Positions 52,153 to 62,708 of a stretch of DNA of 64,000 nucleotides are shown here, in pieces (the stretch's first letter is position 1; the number at the start of each line of letters is the position of its first letter). Below the pieces are notes generated by a model that worked only from the letters and a program-made list of their open reading frames with translations, was not told the origin of the DNA and did not search any database. Location: NCBI RefSeq assembly GCF_030848565.1, contig NZ_JAVDDV010000006.1, positions 186,001 to 250,000 of the forward strand. Direction: 5' to 3'. Position numbers and translations under genes: made by a program. Source of the DNA: Natronolimnohabitans sp. A-GB9. Lineage in GTDB: Archaea > Halobacteriota > Halobacteria > Halobacteriales > Natrialbaceae.

Positions 52153-54252
52153 CTAACCGGACTCTCCACCGAACGCCAGCGTCACGAGCTTCCGTTCGGC
52201 CGCCCGCAGATGATAATGGTACGTCGGCGGTGAGACGTCGAGCGCGTCTGCCAGGTCCTCGCCAGTACTCTCGCGGGGCCACTCGAAGAACCCGCTGTAA
52301 TGGGCCGCCTGTAACGCCTCGAACTGTTTTTCCGTGAGTCGCTCCTCGAGGTGGGTATCGAGCTGTCGGGCCGACCGCGACCCGGTCGTTTCGCGGCGGG
52401 CTTCCAGTTCTGTTTCGGGATAACTGTCCCTGATCGCCTCGACGAGCGATCGCGCCTCGACCCGTTGTGGCACCTCGAGGGTGACGGTCGTTCCGTCTCG
52501 CGTCGTGGCGGTCCGCAACTTGACGTCGTACGTCCGTAATGTCTCCAGAAACGGCGAGGAAGTTACCGTGACCTCGAACAGGATCTCGTCGTCACCGTCC
52601 GAAACGACCGAGACGCTGTCGACCGACGCCCACTGGTCGAGTGGCGTCATGTCCGTCCCCTCCGGTGCACTCACGAAGACGACGAGTTCGTCGTCGCGTT
52701 CGATCACTCCCTCGACGGTCGCGGCACCCTCGACGTGCTCGGCGAAACGGTTGAACAACAGTCGCGAGTCGTCGATGGCGAGTTCGAGTTCGAGTCGACT
52801 ATCCGTCAGCATCGCTCGCGTGCGCTCGACCGATCGGATCGCGTGACCGATCGTCTCGCCGAGTTCGCCCATCACCGTCAACTCGCTGTCGCCGATCGAA
52901 TCGACACCTGTCACGTGGACGAACAAGACGCCGTACTCGCGTTCGGTGTCCGTCAGCGGGACTGCAAGCAGCGTCTGATAGCCGTAGGTCAGGGCCTCCT
53001 TGCGTCGCCGATCCCAGCCGTCGGCCTCGAGAACGTTCCGGACGAGCTGTACGTCTCCCGTCTCGAGCGTTTCCTCGACGAGATCGATCTCCGGTGCGTG
53101 GGTGCCATCGTCGCGGAGCTGATCGATAAACACTGCATCGACCCCGGCCCAGGCAGTCGGCTCCGGTGGGTCGTCGTCGCTCGAAGCGATCCAGGCGAAA
53201 CAGTAGCGCTCCGTGTCGGCCAGCCGTTCACACACGGTCGTTTCGATCTCCGTCCGCGTCGACGCCTGTGCGACGCTGTGGTTGATCTCCCTGACGATCT
53301 CGTTGGTGTGGTTGAGTCGGGTCAGCTCCTCGTTTTGCTGGGTAAGGGTCCGATCGTGTTCCCGAAGCAGTTGTTCGCGTTCGGCACGATCCAGTGCTGC
53401 TTCGGTGTTTGCCGCGAGAATGTGAAGCAGTTCCGTCATCGTCTCGTCGAAGCCGTCGACGTCTTCGGTACCGGCGACCAACACGCCGTGGGTACCGAGC
53501 GGAACGATCAACTCGCTCTGGCTCAGTGTTTTGGCTTCGGCGTCTCGCGTAACGTCCTCGTAGTACGCGCTCTCACCTTCGGAGAAGACCTCCCAGACGT
53601 GGCCTTCACCCTGTTCGAAGTGCATCTCCGGATCGACGAGTTCCCGCGACTCCCGCGTCGACGCCGCGTGCTCGAGTCTCCCCTCGGTCGGCTCGAACGT
53701 GTACGCCGCAGCGATGGGTACGTCGAGGATCTCGCCCGCGGTGTCGACGGCCGATCGGTAGATCTTCCGTTTCGTTCCCGCACGCATTAGATCCCGTGTC
53801 GTCTCGTGGAGCGTCGTCAGCGTTCGTTCGTAGCGACGCTCGCTCTCGCGAAGCTCCGTCTCGGTACGATACTGCGAGACGGCGTTCGTAATCTGATTGG
53901 CTAGCAGGGCGTACTGTTTCTCCCCGGACTCCTTCTGGAGGTACTGGGTTACGCCCGCGGCGATCGCTTCGCTGGCGACCTCCTCGGAGCCCCGGCCGGT
54001 AAACAGGATAAACGGCAGGTCCGGATCGTCCTCGCGAACCTGCTCTAGCAGCTCTAGACCCGTCATTTTCGGCATCTCGTAATCGCTGACGATACAGTCG
54101 ATCGACTGCTCCTCGAGAGCTTCGAGGGCTTGCTCGCCGTCTATCGCCGATTCGGCGACGATCGCGTCCCGTTCGCGCTCGAGCATCTCTCCGGCGAGGT
54201 CGGCAAAGCCCGGTTCGTTGTCGACGACGAGGACGGTGATCGGCTTCGTCAT
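52153..54252 (-). CDS. Bat-type regulator: receiver, two GAF, BAT and HTH_10 domains
   Basis: The 699-aa protein starts MTKPITVLVVDNEPGFADLA. A response-regulator receiver (residues 1-120; phospho-acceptor Asp in IDCIVSDYEMPKMTG) is followed by a coiled linker, a GAF domain (about 150-285), another coiled segment, a second GAF (about 320-465), the bacterio-opsin activator region, and a C-terminal HTH_10 (LTEKQFEALQAAHYSGFFEW, DLADALDVSPPTYHYHLRAA). It likely turns a phosphorelay plus small-ligand signal into transcription control. No partner kinase is in the window. The gene ends in the repeat-rich zone. Confidence 0.9.
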   Translation of the reverse strand: MTKPITVLVVDNEPGFADLAGEMLERERDAIVAESAIDGEQALEALEEQSIDCIVSDYEMPKMTGLELLEQVREDDPDLPFILFTGRGSEEVASEAIAAGVTQYLQKESGEKQYALLANQITNAVSQYRTETELRESERRYERTLTTLHETTRDLMRAGTKRKIYRSAVDTAGEILDVPIAAAYTFEPTEGRLEHAASTRESRELVDPEMHFEQGEGHVWEVFSEGESAYYEDVTRDAEAKTLSQSELIVPLGTHGVLVAGTEDVDGFDETMTELLHILAANTEAALDRAEREQLLREHDRTLTQQNEELTRLNHTNEIVREINHSVAQASTRTEIETTVCERLADTERYCFAWIASSDDDPPEPTAWAGVDAVFIDQLRDDGTHAPEIDLVEETLETGDVQLVRNVLEADGWDRRRKEALTYGYQTLLAVPLTDTEREYGVLFVHVTGVDSIGDSELTVMGELGETIGHAIRSVERTRAMLTDSRLELELAIDDSRLLFNRFAEHVEGAATVEGVIERDDELVVFVSAPEGTDMTPLDQWASVDSVSVVSDGDDEILFEVTVTSSPFLETLRTYDVKLRTATTRDGTTVTLEVPQRVEARSLVEAIRDSYPETELEARRETTGSRSARQLDTHLEERLTEKQFEALQAAHYSGFFEWPRESTGEDLADALDVSPPTYHYHLRAAERKLVTLAFGGESG

Positions 54253-54358
54253 GGACACTCGTGGTGATATCGGATGGAAAACGAGGGAACACTAAATAAT
54301 TAGGGTTCTCGAGGGATATCGGTCCGATCGCACTCCGCCGTGGTGGTCCTTTCGACGA

Positions 54359-54772
54359 TCAGGGGATCGCTTCGTCGAATTCGTACGTCTCCGCCCAGTT
54401 TATCGCGGGATGATCGATTTCGGATTCGAACCTGAGTTCCATTTTCTGTTCGGGCGCATCGGTTGTCTCGATCCAGTAGAACTGTCCGTTCTCCGGGTAG
54501 TAGACCAGAAACGCATCGACCGCGTCCTGATACGTCTGTTCGTGGTAGACACCGTCTTTCGTCGTCTGTGAGTGTGTGTTGAATCGTATCGTCCCTTCTT
54601 TGTTCGACCAAGCAGTTTTGCACTGTACTCGATAGAACGTGTCTCCACTGTCGACGACGAGGTCGTATTTCTCGTTGTCTCCGAACGGTACTGCGACGCT
54701 ATAGCCGCATTCGATCAGTTTTGCGAGCGCCTTTGACTCGGTTCGGTCTCCGACCGCTTTCGAGTTACGCAT
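54359..54772 (-). CDS. PD-(D/E)XK endonuclease (group I intron-associated type)
   Basis: The 137-aa protein starts MRNSKAVGDRTESKALAKLI. The nuclease core is Glu12 on the first helix, Asp37 in NEKYDLVVDSG, and the Gln-x-Lys motif VQCKTAW (50-52), as in the PDDEXK_5 family linked to introns, viruses and mobile elements. The C-terminus (DAVDAFLVYYPENGQFYWIE) completes the fold. The ATG at 54772 is preferred to an upstream start. It lies 106 bp upstream of the Bat-type regulator in the same direction, amid repeats. It may be a defence or mobile-element remnant. Confidence 0.8.
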   Translation of the reverse strand: MRNSKAVGDRTESKALAKLIECGYSVAVPFGDNEKYDLVVDSGDTFYRVQCKTAWSNKEGTIRFNTHSQTTKDGVYHEQTYQDAVDAFLVYYPENGQFYWIETTDAPEQKMELRFESEIDHPAINWAETYEFDEAIP

Positions 54773-54944
54773 ACGCTGTTTGGCTCGATCATCGGATAAA
54801 AACGGCTGCAATAGGGCGGTCAATCGGCTTCTATCCTGATCTCTGCTAGACTCGTTGGTCGGCTCGGTTCGATATGGCGCTTGCTACTCTCCTGTTGTGC
54901 TGTCCCGACATGACCGTGACCAGTTTGCGGATGGGCCGATACTG

Positions 54945-55024
54945 ATACTGTCCAACAGCAGTCAGTGAAGGGAATTCGCCGGACGGACGCGGCGACTGCT
55001 CACACTCGTTCTGTCCGGCAGTAT
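54945..55024. repeat. Palindromic element, copy D (80 bp)
   Basis: ATACTGTCCAACAGCAGTCA and TTCTGTCCGGCAGTAT form the ends, with GGAATTCGCCGGACGGACGC in the middle as in copy H. It lies between the nuclease gene and the tRNA-Asp cluster. Confidence 0.88.
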
Positions 55025-55137
55025 GACCTACAGCAGTCCATATCACCGCAACTCTAGAACCAGTGACCAGTTCGCTTCTGGCATTGTCGTGCCGTACGAC
55101 AGTCACGCTCTGCTTATCTGTTAGTCCCTCGAGAAAG

Positions 55138-55210
55138 CGCCCGAGGCGGGATTTGAACCCGCGTCACAACCGTGACAGGGTTGTATGATGGGCCACTACA
55201 CCACCCGGGC
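55138..55210 (-). tRNA. tRNA-Asp (anticodon GTC), copy 1
   Basis: On the minus strand the acceptor GCCCGGG pairs with CTCGGGC, the anticodon stem is CAACC/GGTTG with loop CTGTCAC, and the T arm is GCGGG-TTTGAAT-CCCGC. Discriminator base is G. It is 24 bp downstream of copy 2 and probably co-transcribed with it. Confidence 0.95.
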
Positions 55211-55234
55211 TTCCAACGCGTTGTTAACAGAAAA

Positions 55235-55307
55235 CGCCCGAGGCGGGATTTGAACCCGCGTCACAACCGTGACAGGGTTGTATGATGGGCCACTACACCA
55301 CCCGGGC
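55235..55307 (-). tRNA. tRNA-Asp (anticodon GTC), copy 2
   Basis: The sequence is identical to copy 1. Its 5' flank (GCGTTGGAA before the gene and CCTTAATACTCTCACCGGGA further up) is shared with copy 3 and holds the probable promoter. Confidence 0.95.
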
Positions 55308-55406
55308 TTCCAACGCATTTCGTCGTTTCCCGGTGAGAGTATTAAGGGTTTTGTTCTGGATATTGTTCACCCGGCTTAGTATTGGTCTTCACTCTCACCG
55401 TTGGTG

Positions 55407-55529
55407 ATGCTTGACGGGTTGTCTGACTCGACTCTCGAACATCACTCGAATTGCGCTCGGACTGATGCGGACTTCAGTACCGAGTTACCCCCGATCACCA
55501 TCACGGAGTTGGCGACCGGCTGTCAGTGA
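55407..55529 (+). CDS. Possible 40-aa ORF between tRNA-Asp copies
   Basis: The ORF starts ATG at 55407 (MLDGLSDSTLEHHSNCARTD) and ends ITELATGCQ. The composition is acidic and protein-like, and a CTTAGTATT box lies about 28 bp upstream. No family is recognised; it lies in the segment inserted between the duplicated tRNA genes. Confidence 0.3.
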   Translation: MLDGLSDSTLEHHSNCARTDADFSTELPPITITELATGCQ

Positions 55530-55572
55530 CGACAGGAGACCGTATAAGTCACAGTGGCACTGTCTTACTGCT

Positions 55573-55640
55573 ATGACATCCTCCCCGGCGTGAACAGCAG
55601 TTGCCGAAGCAACTACTGTGAACGGCGGGATTCTCTCGCT
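55573..55640. mobile_element. IS200/IS605-like end remnant
   Basis: ATGACATCCTCCCCGGCGTG followed by GAACGGCGGGATTCTC resembles the ends of haloarchaeal IS200/IS605 (TnpB-type) elements. CAGCAGTTGC-CGAA-GCAACTACTG is an internal stem with one mismatch. No transposase is present, so it is a remnant or a non-autonomous element. Confidence 0.5.
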
Positions 55641-55648
55641 GTTAAAGA

Positions 55649-55701
55649 TAGTAGCCACTGAACGTCACTGCACACCCGATCGCACGAGGGGAGCGCGGGT
55701 C
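55649..55701. repeat. 53-bp repeat, copy 2
   Basis: This repeats the segment at 51396-51448 with three substitutions and the same length. Here it follows the IS200/IS605-like end. Confidence 0.8.
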
Positions 55702-55759
55702 GACGCTGTCGGTCACTCGTCGCGATACTGTTCGTTCACGAGTTAGCGTCGATAGAAAG

Positions 55760-55832
55760 CGCCCGAGGCGGGATTTGAACCCGCGTCACAACCGTGACAG
55801 GGTTGTATGATGGGCCACTACACCACCCGGGC
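55760..55832 (-). tRNA. tRNA-Asp (anticodon GTC), copy 3
   Basis: It is identical to copies 1 and 2. About 41 bp of upstream flank also matches copy 2 (one difference), including the CTTAATA box, which shows a recent duplication of gene plus promoter. Confidence 0.95.
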
Positions 55833-56144
55833 TTCCAACGCATTTCATCGTTTCCCGGTGAGAGTATTAAGGCTTTCCAATCGATAGATGTGTGGTACGA
55901 GGAATCGAGCCACGAATACCGTCGCTAACCCGTGTTATTCGACCGCATACTCCACAAGGAATTTAACTGAGACTGCGGAACTATCACACGTGATCGGCGC
56001 CTCCGGTCAGGCCCGCCCCGGCCGGGTAGCCGTGCTTCTCGGACGAGTTAGTAACCGTTAAATGCGTGCCGGCGCTACCTGGCTGTAGTATCTCGTGACA
56101 GCCGCTTCTCTCCCGATAGCCGACACGCACACCAACCCCAACAC
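55833..56144. other. Gap before the RNA polymerase operon
   Basis: The left part holds the tRNA-Asp copy 3 promoter. Toward rpoH, AACCGTTAAATGCG near 56056-56069 is a candidate TATA element, about 80 bp before the rpoH start. The middle is GC-rich without an ORF. Confidence 0.45.
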
Positions 56145-56372
56145 ATGGTAGACGTAAGCCAACACGAACTCGTTCCGGACCACTCCGTACTCGAGGAGGA
56201 CACCCTGGAGGAGGTCCTCGACGAGTACGACATCGATCGTACAGACCTGCCCAAAATCAAGCGCACCGATCCCGCCCTCCCGGACGAGGCGGAGATCGGC
56301 GACGTCATCAAGATCGTCCGGAACTCACGCACAACCGACCAAGCAGTCGTATACCGACTCGTGGTGGAATAA
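56145..56372 (+). CDS. rpoH: RNA polymerase subunit H (Rpb5 C-terminal-like)
   Basis: The 75-aa subunit starts [20 protein letters not shown] and contains the typical [10 protein letters not shown] and [19 protein letters not shown]. It is the archaeal counterpart of the C-terminal part of eukaryotic Rpb5 and lies in the jaw of the polymerase. It is the first gene of the operon; its stop is directly next to the rpoB'' start. Confidence 0.96.
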   Translation: MVDVSQHELVPDHSVLEEDTLEEVLDEYDIDRTDLPKIKRTDPALPDEAEIGDVIKIVRNSRTTDQAVVYRLVVE

Positions 56373-57947
56373 ATGTCGATGGAACTGAACCGCGAAAAAC
56401 GGCGCGAGATCTCGCGTGAATACTTCTCGAAGGAACGGATCGCCGAACACCACTACCGATCGTTCAACTCCTTCCTCAACCGGGGGATGCAGGAGGTCGT
56501 CGACGAGAAGGAGACGATCGACACGGACATCGGCGACAAAGAGGGCGAGGAACCGGTTCACGTCGAACTGGGCGACGTGCGCGTCGTGACGCCCCGCGTT
56601 CGGGAGGCAGACGGCTCCGAAGAACTGCTGTACCCACAGGAAGCTCGCCTCCGAAACATCACCTACTCCGCCCCGGTCTTCATGGAGATGTCTATCGTCA
56701 AAGGCGAGGAAGGCGACCAGCGGGTCGTCGACTCGACCGAGACGAAGATCGGCCGCATGCCGATCATGGTCGGCTCCGAGAAATGTAACATCGCCGGCTT
56801 CTCCGACGAGGAACTCATCGAGATCGGCGAGGACCCTGCCGACCCTGGTGGGTATTTCATCGTCAACGGCTCCGAGCGAGTCCTGATGACCAGCGAGGAC
56901 CTCGCGCCGAACAAGATCTTAGCCGAGTACGACACCAAATACGGCGACGAGATCCAGGTCGCCAAGACCTTCAGCCAGCGCCGTGGCTATCGCGCACTCG
57001 TTCTCTGTGAACGTACGCGTGACGGCCTGCTCGAGGTCTCGTTCCCCTCGGTGTCGGGATCGATCAACTTCGTCACGCTCGTGCGGGCGCTAGGTCTCGA
57101 AAGCGACGAGGAGATCGTCCACAAGGTCTCGAACGACCCCGAAGTCGTCAAGTACATGCTCGAAAACCTCGAGGCGGCCGAGGTTCAGACCGAGGAAGAA
57201 GCGATCGAGACGCTCGGGAAACGCGTCGCCTCGGGGCAGGGCAAGAACTACCAGCTCAAGCGCGCAAACTACGTCATCGATCGCTATCTCCTGCCACACC
57301 TCCACGAGGACGGTGTGCCCGAGGAGGACGTCCGGATCAACAAAGCCCACTACCTCTGTCGGATGGCCGAGGCCTGTTTCGAACTCGCCTTGGGCCGGCG
57401 TGAGGCCGACGACAAGGACCACTACGCCAACAAGCGTCTGAAGGTCAGCGGCGATCTGATGAAAGACCTGTTCCGGACCGCGCTGAACAAGCTCGCTCGG
57501 GACGTGAAATACCAGCTCGAGCGTGCGAACATGCGCAACCGGTCCCTGTCGGTCTCGACAGTGGTCCGGTCGGACGTCCTGACCGAGCGCTTAGAGCACC
57601 CGATCGCGACGGGCAACTGGGTCGGTGGCCGCTCCGGTGTGAGTCAGTTGGTCGACCGGACTGACTTCATGGGGGTGCTTTCGCACCTCCGTCGACTGCG
57701 CAGCCCGCTGTCGCGCTCACAGCCTCACTTCGAGGCACGGGACCTCCACGCGACCCAGTGGGGTCGCATCGGTCCCTCCGAGACGCCGGAGGGTCCAAAC
57801 TGTGGACTGGTGAAGAACTTCGCACAGTCGATGGAACTCTCCCAGAACGTCGAGGACGAACAGGAACTCAAACGCGAACTGGCATCGATGGGCGTCGAGG
57901 GCATTCCGGGCCTCGAGGGCATCGAACGATCGACCGCAGACGACTAA
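56373..57947 (+). CDS. rpoB2: RNA polymerase subunit B'' (Rpb2 N-terminal part)
   Basis: The 524-aa subunit forms the N-terminal half of the second-largest polymerase subunit. Landmarks are IGRMPIMVGSEKCN, DPGGYFIVNGSERVLMTSED and the C-terminal SETPEGPNCGLVKNFAQSM. It starts MSMELNREKRREISREYFSK. The B subunit is split into B'' and B' as usual in halophiles. Confidence 0.97.
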   Translation: MSMELNREKRREISREYFSKERIAEHHYRSFNSFLNRGMQEVVDEKETIDTDIGDKEGEEPVHVELGDVRVVTPRVREADGSEELLYPQEARLRNITYSAPVFMEMSIVKGEEGDQRVVDSTETKIGRMPIMVGSEKCNIAGFSDEELIEIGEDPADPGGYFIVNGSERVLMTSEDLAPNKILAEYDTKYGDEIQVAKTFSQRRGYRALVLCERTRDGLLEVSFPSVSGSINFVTLVRALGLESDEEIVHKVSNDPEVVKYMLENLEAAEVQTEEEAIETLGKRVASGQGKNYQLKRANYVIDRYLLPHLHEDGVPEEDVRINKAHYLCRMAEACFELALGRREADDKDHYANKRLKVSGDLMKDLFRTALNKLARDVKYQLERANMRNRSLSVSTVVRSDVLTERLEHPIATGNWVGGRSGVSQLVDRTDFMGVLSHLRRLRSPLSRSQPHFEARDLHATQWGRIGPSETPEGPNCGLVKNFAQSMELSQNVEDEQELKRELASMGVEGIPGLEGIERSTADD

Positions 57948-57953
57948 CAAACC

Positions 57954-59783
57954 ATGAGCAGCCAAGAACGAGACGCGAAGGTATACGTCAACGGGTCGCT
58001 GGTGGGGACACACCCGAACCCGCACGAACTAGCAGAACAGATCCGCGAAGCGCGACGCATCGGTGACGTCAGCGAGATGGTCAACGTCTCGGTCAAAGAA
58101 CGCACCCGCGAAGTGATCGTCAACGCCGACGCGGGACGTGCCCGCCGACCGCTGTTGGTCGTCGAGGACGGCGAGCCTCGCATCTCCGAACAGGAGATCG
58201 AGGCGCTGCAGGAGGGTGACCTCGAGTTCGAGGATCTCGTCAACCACGGCTACGTCGAGTTCATCGACGCCGAGGAGGAAGAGGACATCCTCGTGGCCGT
58301 CGACGAGGAACACCTCACCGAGAAACACACCCACCTCGAGATCGACCCCTCGCTGATCTTCTCGATCGGTGCCGGGATGATTCCGTACCCCGAACACAAC
58401 GCCTCGCCCCGTATTACGATGGGGGCAGGGATGATCAAGCAGTCGCTGGGGCTGCCGAGTGCAAACTACCGCATCCGGCCGGACACGCGCCAGCACCTGC
58501 TGCATTACCCACAGCTCTCGATGGTCAAGACCCAGACGACCGAGCAGATCGGCTACGACGAGCGGCCTGCGGCCCAGAACTTCGTCGTCGCCGTGATGAG
58601 CTACGAGGGGTTCAACATCGAGGACGCGCTGGTCATGAACAAAGCCAGCGTCGAACGGGCGCTGGCCCGCTCTCACTTCTTCCGAACGTACGAGGGCGAG
58701 GAACGTCGCTATCCGGGCGGTCAGGAGGACCGCTTCGAGATTCCCTCCCAGGACGTCCGGGGTGCCCGCGGCGAAGAAGCCTACGCACACTTAGACGAGG
58801 ACGGGCTGGTCAATCCCGAGACGGAGGTCGACGAAAACTCCGTCCTGCTCGGGAAGACGAGTCCGCCGCGGTTCTTAGAGGAGCCGGACGACATGGGCGG
58901 GCTTTCGCCCCAGAAGCGACGTGAGACCTCCGTCACCATGCGCTCGGGTGAGTCGGGTGTCGTCGACACCGTCACGCTGATGGAGGGCGAAGACGGGTCG
59001 AAACTCTCGAAGGTCTCCGTTCGTGACGAACGGATCCCCGAACTCGGGGACAAGTTCGCGAGTCGACACGGCCAGAAGGGTGTCATCGGCCACCTCGCTC
59101 CACAGGAGGACATGCCCTTCACCGAGGAAGGCGTCGTGCCGGACCTCGTGCTCAACCCCCACGCCTTGCCTTCGCGGATGACCGTCGGCCACATCCTCGA
59201 GATGATCGGCGGGAAACTCGGCTCGATGGAGGGCCGGCGCGTCGACGGGACGCCGTTCTTGGGCGAAGACGAGTCCGCGCTTCGCGAGGGGCTCGAGGAA
59301 GCCGGCTTCGACTCGGCCGGCAAGGAGGTCATGTACTCCGGAATCTCCGGGGAGAAGATCGAGGCCGAAATCTTCGTCGGCGTGATCTTCTACCAGAAGC
59401 TCTATCACATGGTCTCGAACAAGCTGCACGCCCGCTCGCGCGGGCCGGTGCAGGTCCTGACTCGCCAGCCGACGGAGGGTCGCGCCCGCGAGGGTGGTCT
59501 CCGTATCGGGGAGATGGAACGCGACGTGTTCATCGGCCACGGAGCTGCGATGACGCTGAAAGAACGACTGCTAGACGAGTCCGACCGCGAGTTCATCCAC
59601 GTCTGTGGACAGTGTGGGATGAGCGCGGTCGAGAACGTCGAACAACGGCGTGTCTACTGTCCCAACTGCGACGAGGAAACCGATATCCACGAGATCGAGA
59701 TGAGCTACGCGTTCAAGCTCCTCTTGGACGAGATGAAGGCCCTGGGTATCGCGCCACGACTGGAACTGGAAGACGCCGTCTAA
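57954..59783 (+). CDS. rpoB1: RNA polymerase subunit B' (Rpb2 C-terminal part)
   Basis: The 609-aa subunit carries the catalytic-side half of B: YNVEDALVMN-like sequence [17 protein letters not shown], the invariant [17 protein letters not shown] near residue 365, and a C-terminal zinc ribbon CGQCGM...YCPNC. It starts [20 protein letters not shown], 6 bp after rpoB2. Confidence 0.97.
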   Translation: MSSQERDAKVYVNGSLVGTHPNPHELAEQIREARRIGDVSEMVNVSVKERTREVIVNADAGRARRPLLVVEDGEPRISEQEIEALQEGDLEFEDLVNHGYVEFIDAEEEEDILVAVDEEHLTEKHTHLEIDPSLIFSIGAGMIPYPEHNASPRITMGAGMIKQSLGLPSANYRIRPDTRQHLLHYPQLSMVKTQTTEQIGYDERPAAQNFVVAVMSYEGFNIEDALVMNKASVERALARSHFFRTYEGEERRYPGGQEDRFEIPSQDVRGARGEEAYAHLDEDGLVNPETEVDENSVLLGKTSPPRFLEEPDDMGGLSPQKRRETSVTMRSGESGVVDTVTLMEGEDGSKLSKVSVRDERIPELGDKFASRHGQKGVIGHLAPQEDMPFTEEGVVPDLVLNPHALPSRMTVGHILEMIGGKLGSMEGRRVDGTPFLGEDESALREGLEEAGFDSAGKEVMYSGISGEKIEAEIFVGVIFYQKLYHMVSNKLHARSRGPVQVLTRQPTEGRAREGGLRIGEMERDVFIGHGAAMTLKERLLDESDREFIHVCGQCGMSAVENVEQRRVYCPNCDEETDIHEIEMSYAFKLLLDEMKALGIAPRLELEDAV

Positions 59784-59786
59784 ACA

Positions 59787-62708
59787 ATGCAAAACAGTAC
59801 ACCCAAAGACATCGGTTCGCTCTCCTTCGGGCTCATGGAGCCCGAGGAGTACCGGGAGATGAGTGCGACGAAGATCATCACGGCCGACACCTACGACGAC
59901 GACGGTTTCCCTATCGACATGGGGCTGATGGACCCCCGCCTCGGCGTGATCGACCCCGGCCTCGAATGCAAGACCTGCGGGAAACACTCGGGGTCGTGTA
60001 ACGGCCACTTCGGGCATATCGAACTGGCCGCGCCGGTGATCCACGTCGGCTTTACGAAGCTCATCCGGCGACTGCTTCGGGGCACCTGTCGGGAGTGTTC
60101 ACGGCTCCTGCTGACCGAGGACGAACGCGACGAGTTCCGCGATCAGATCACGGAGTCGCGCAAACTCGGCCGTGACTTAAACGACGTCACGAAGGCGGCC
60201 ATCCGCCAGGCCCGAAAGAAAGATCGGTGTCCCCACTGTGGTGAGGTCCAGTACGACATCGACCACGAGAAGCCAACGACCTACTACGAGGTTCAACAGG
60301 TTCTCACGAGCGAGTACTCTCAGCGTATCGCCGCGGCGATGCAAGGCGGTGAGGACGGCGAGCGGATGTCGCCCGACGAACTCGCTGCAGAGACCGACAT
60401 CGATCTCACACGGATCAACGAGATCCTCTCGGGCTCGTTCCGTCCACGCGAGAGCCAGCGCAAGGCCATCGAGAAGGCCTTAGACATCGACCTCACTGAA
60501 GAGGACACGAACAAGCTGATGCCCTCCGATATCCGGGATTGGTTCGAGAACATCCCGGACGAGGACATCAAAGTGCTTGGGATCGATCCCGAGAAGTCCC
60601 GGCCCGAGTGGATGATTCTGACGGTACTGCCGGTCCCGCCCGTGACCGCGCGGCCGTCGATTACGCTCGACAACGGCCAGCGCTCCGAGGACGACCTCAC
60701 ACACAAGCTGGTCGACATCATTCGGATCAACCAGCGGTTCATGGAGAACCGCGAGGCCGGTGCCCCACAGCTGATCATCGAAGACCTCTGGGAACTGCTG
60801 CAGTACCACGTCACCACGTTCATGGACAACGAGATTTCGGGGACGCCGCCGGCTCGCCACCGCTCCGGACGGCCGCTCAAGACCCTCTCTCAGCGTCTGA
60901 AAGGCAAGGAGGGTCGATTCCGTGGCTCGCTCTCCGGGAAGCGCGTCAACTTCTCTGCCCGAACTGTCATCTCGCCGGACCCGACGCTCTCGCTTAACGA
61001 GGTCGGTGTGCCCGACCGCGTGGCAAAGGAGATGACCCAGACGATGAACGTCACCGAGCGCAACTTAGAGGAGGCCAGACGGTTCGTCTCGAACGGCCCC
61101 GAGGGCCACCCCGGCGCGAACTACGTCCGTCGACCCGACGGTCGTCGGCTGAAGGTGACCGAAAAGAACTGCGAGCAACTCGCCGAGAAGGTCAACCCCG
61201 GCTGGGAGGTGAACCGTCACCTCATCGACGGCGACATCGTCATCTTCAACCGCCAGCCGTCGCTGCACCGGATGTCGATCATGGCCCACGAGGTCGTGGT
61301 CATGCCGTACAAGACGTTCCGGCTCAACACCGTCGTCTGTCCGCCGTACAACGCCGACTTCGACGGCGACGAGATGAACATGCACGCGCTGCAAAACGAG
61401 GAAGCCCGGGCGGAAGCTCGCGTCCTCATGCGTGTCCAGGAGCAGATCCTCTCGCCACGCTTCGGTGAGAACATCATCGGCGCTATCCAGGACCACATCA
61501 GTGGGATGTATCTCCTGACCCACGACAACCCGCGGTTCAACGAGACGCAGGCGCTTGACTTACTGCGTGCTACCCGGATCGACGAGCTGCCCGAACCGAG
61601 CGGCATCGACGACGAGGGTGAGCCGTTCTGGACCGGCTACGACGTCTTCTCCGAACTGTTGCCCGACGACCTCAACCTCGAGTTCACCGGCACGGTCGGC
61701 GAAGACGTCGTCATCGAGGACGGTCAGCTGCTCCAGGGAACTATCGCCGAGGACGAGGTCGGCGAGTTCGGCGGCGAGATCGTCGACACCATCACGAAGA
61801 TCTACGGCAACACGCGCGCCAGGATCTTCATCAACGAGGTCTCGACGCTCGCGATGCGGGCGATCATGCACTTCGGGTTCTCGATCGGTATCGACGACGA
61901 GACCATCCCGGAGGAAGCCCAGGAACGAATCGACGAGACGATCGACGACGCCTACGACCGTGTCCAGGAACTCATCGAAGCCTACGAACGAGGCGAACTC
62001 GAGAGTCTGCCAGGTCGAACGATCGACGAGACCCTCGAGATGAAGATCATGCAGACGCTCTCCCGTGCGCGTGACAACGCCGGGAACATCGCGGACGAGC
62101 ACTTCACCGACGAGAACCCCGCGGTCGTCATGGCCGAGTCCGGTGCGCGTGGGTCGATGCTGAACCTGACCCAGATGGCCGGCTGTGTCGGCCAGCAGGC
62201 AGTTCGCGGCGAACGGATCAACCGCGGTTACGAGGATCGTACCCTCAGCCACTACGAGCCCAACGACCTCTCCGCGGAGGCACATGGCTTCGTCGAGAAC
62301 TCCTACACCAGCGGGCTGACCCCGCGGGAGTTCTTCTTCCACGCGATGGGTGGTCGCGAGGGCCTGGTCGACACGGCAGTCCGGACCTCGAAGTCCGGCT
62401 ACCTGCAGCGGCGGCTTATCAACGCGCTGTCGGAGCTCGAGACCCAGTACGACGGCACCGTCCGGGATACGAGCGACACGATCGTCCAGTTCGAGTTCGG
62501 CGAGGACGGCACGTCGCCGGTCAAGGTCTCCTCCGGCGAGGACAACGACATCGACGTCGAGGCGATCGCCGATCGCGTCCTCGACTCGGAGTTCGACTCC
62601 GAGCAGGCCAAATCGGAGTTCCTCGGCACGACGACCGAGCCGACGAACCTCTCCGAGCACGCAGACAATCGTCTCACCGAGGGGACGGAGGTGAGCTCCG
62701 ATGACTAA
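59787..62708 (+). CDS. rpoA1: RNA polymerase subunit A' (largest subunit, N-terminal part)
   Basis: The 973-aa subunit contains the clamp zinc site ([17 protein letters not shown]), another CxxC pair (CRECSR, CPHCGE), and the Mg-binding active-site motif [12 protein letters not shown] near residues 522-532. The bridge helix region [20 protein letters not shown] is also present. It starts [20 protein letters not shown] and overlaps rpoA2 by 8 bp. No intein is present. Confidence 0.97.
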   Translation: MQNSTPKDIGSLSFGLMEPEEYREMSATKIITADTYDDDGFPIDMGLMDPRLGVIDPGLECKTCGKHSGSCNGHFGHIELAAPVIHVGFTKLIRRLLRGTCRECSRLLLTEDERDEFRDQITESRKLGRDLNDVTKAAIRQARKKDRCPHCGEVQYDIDHEKPTTYYEVQQVLTSEYSQRIAAAMQGGEDGERMSPDELAAETDIDLTRINEILSGSFRPRESQRKAIEKALDIDLTEEDTNKLMPSDIRDWFENIPDEDIKVLGIDPEKSRPEWMILTVLPVPPVTARPSITLDNGQRSEDDLTHKLVDIIRINQRFMENREAGAPQLIIEDLWELLQYHVTTFMDNEISGTPPARHRSGRPLKTLSQRLKGKEGRFRGSLSGKRVNFSARTVISPDPTLSLNEVGVPDRVAKEMTQTMNVTERNLEEARRFVSNGPEGHPGANYVRRPDGRRLKVTEKNCEQLAEKVNPGWEVNRHLIDGDIVIFNRQPSLHRMSIMAHEVVVMPYKTFRLNTVVCPPYNADFDGDEMNMHALQNEEARAEARVLMRVQEQILSPRFGENIIGAIQDHISGMYLLTHDNPRFNETQALDLLRATRIDELPEPSGIDDEGEPFWTGYDVFSELLPDDLNLEFTGTVGEDVVIEDGQLLQGTIAEDEVGEFGGEIVDTITKIYGNTRARIFINEVSTLAMRAIMHFGFSIGIDDETIPEEAQERIDETIDDAYDRVQELIEAYERGELESLPGRTIDETLEMKIMQTLSRARDNAGNIADEHFTDENPAVVMAESGARGSMLNLTQMAGCVGQQAVRGERINRGYEDRTLSHYEPNDLSAEAHGFVENSYTSGLTPREFFFHAMGGREGLVDTAVRTSKSGYLQRRLINALSELETQYDGTVRDTSDTIVQFEFGEDGTSPVKVSSGEDNDIDVEAIADRVLDSEFDSEQAKSEFLGTTTEPTNLSEHADNRLTEGTEVSSDD

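Noticed and set aside
61560-62660. 366-codon minus-strand ORF inside rpoA1
   Set aside because: It is antisense to the conserved polymerase sequence.
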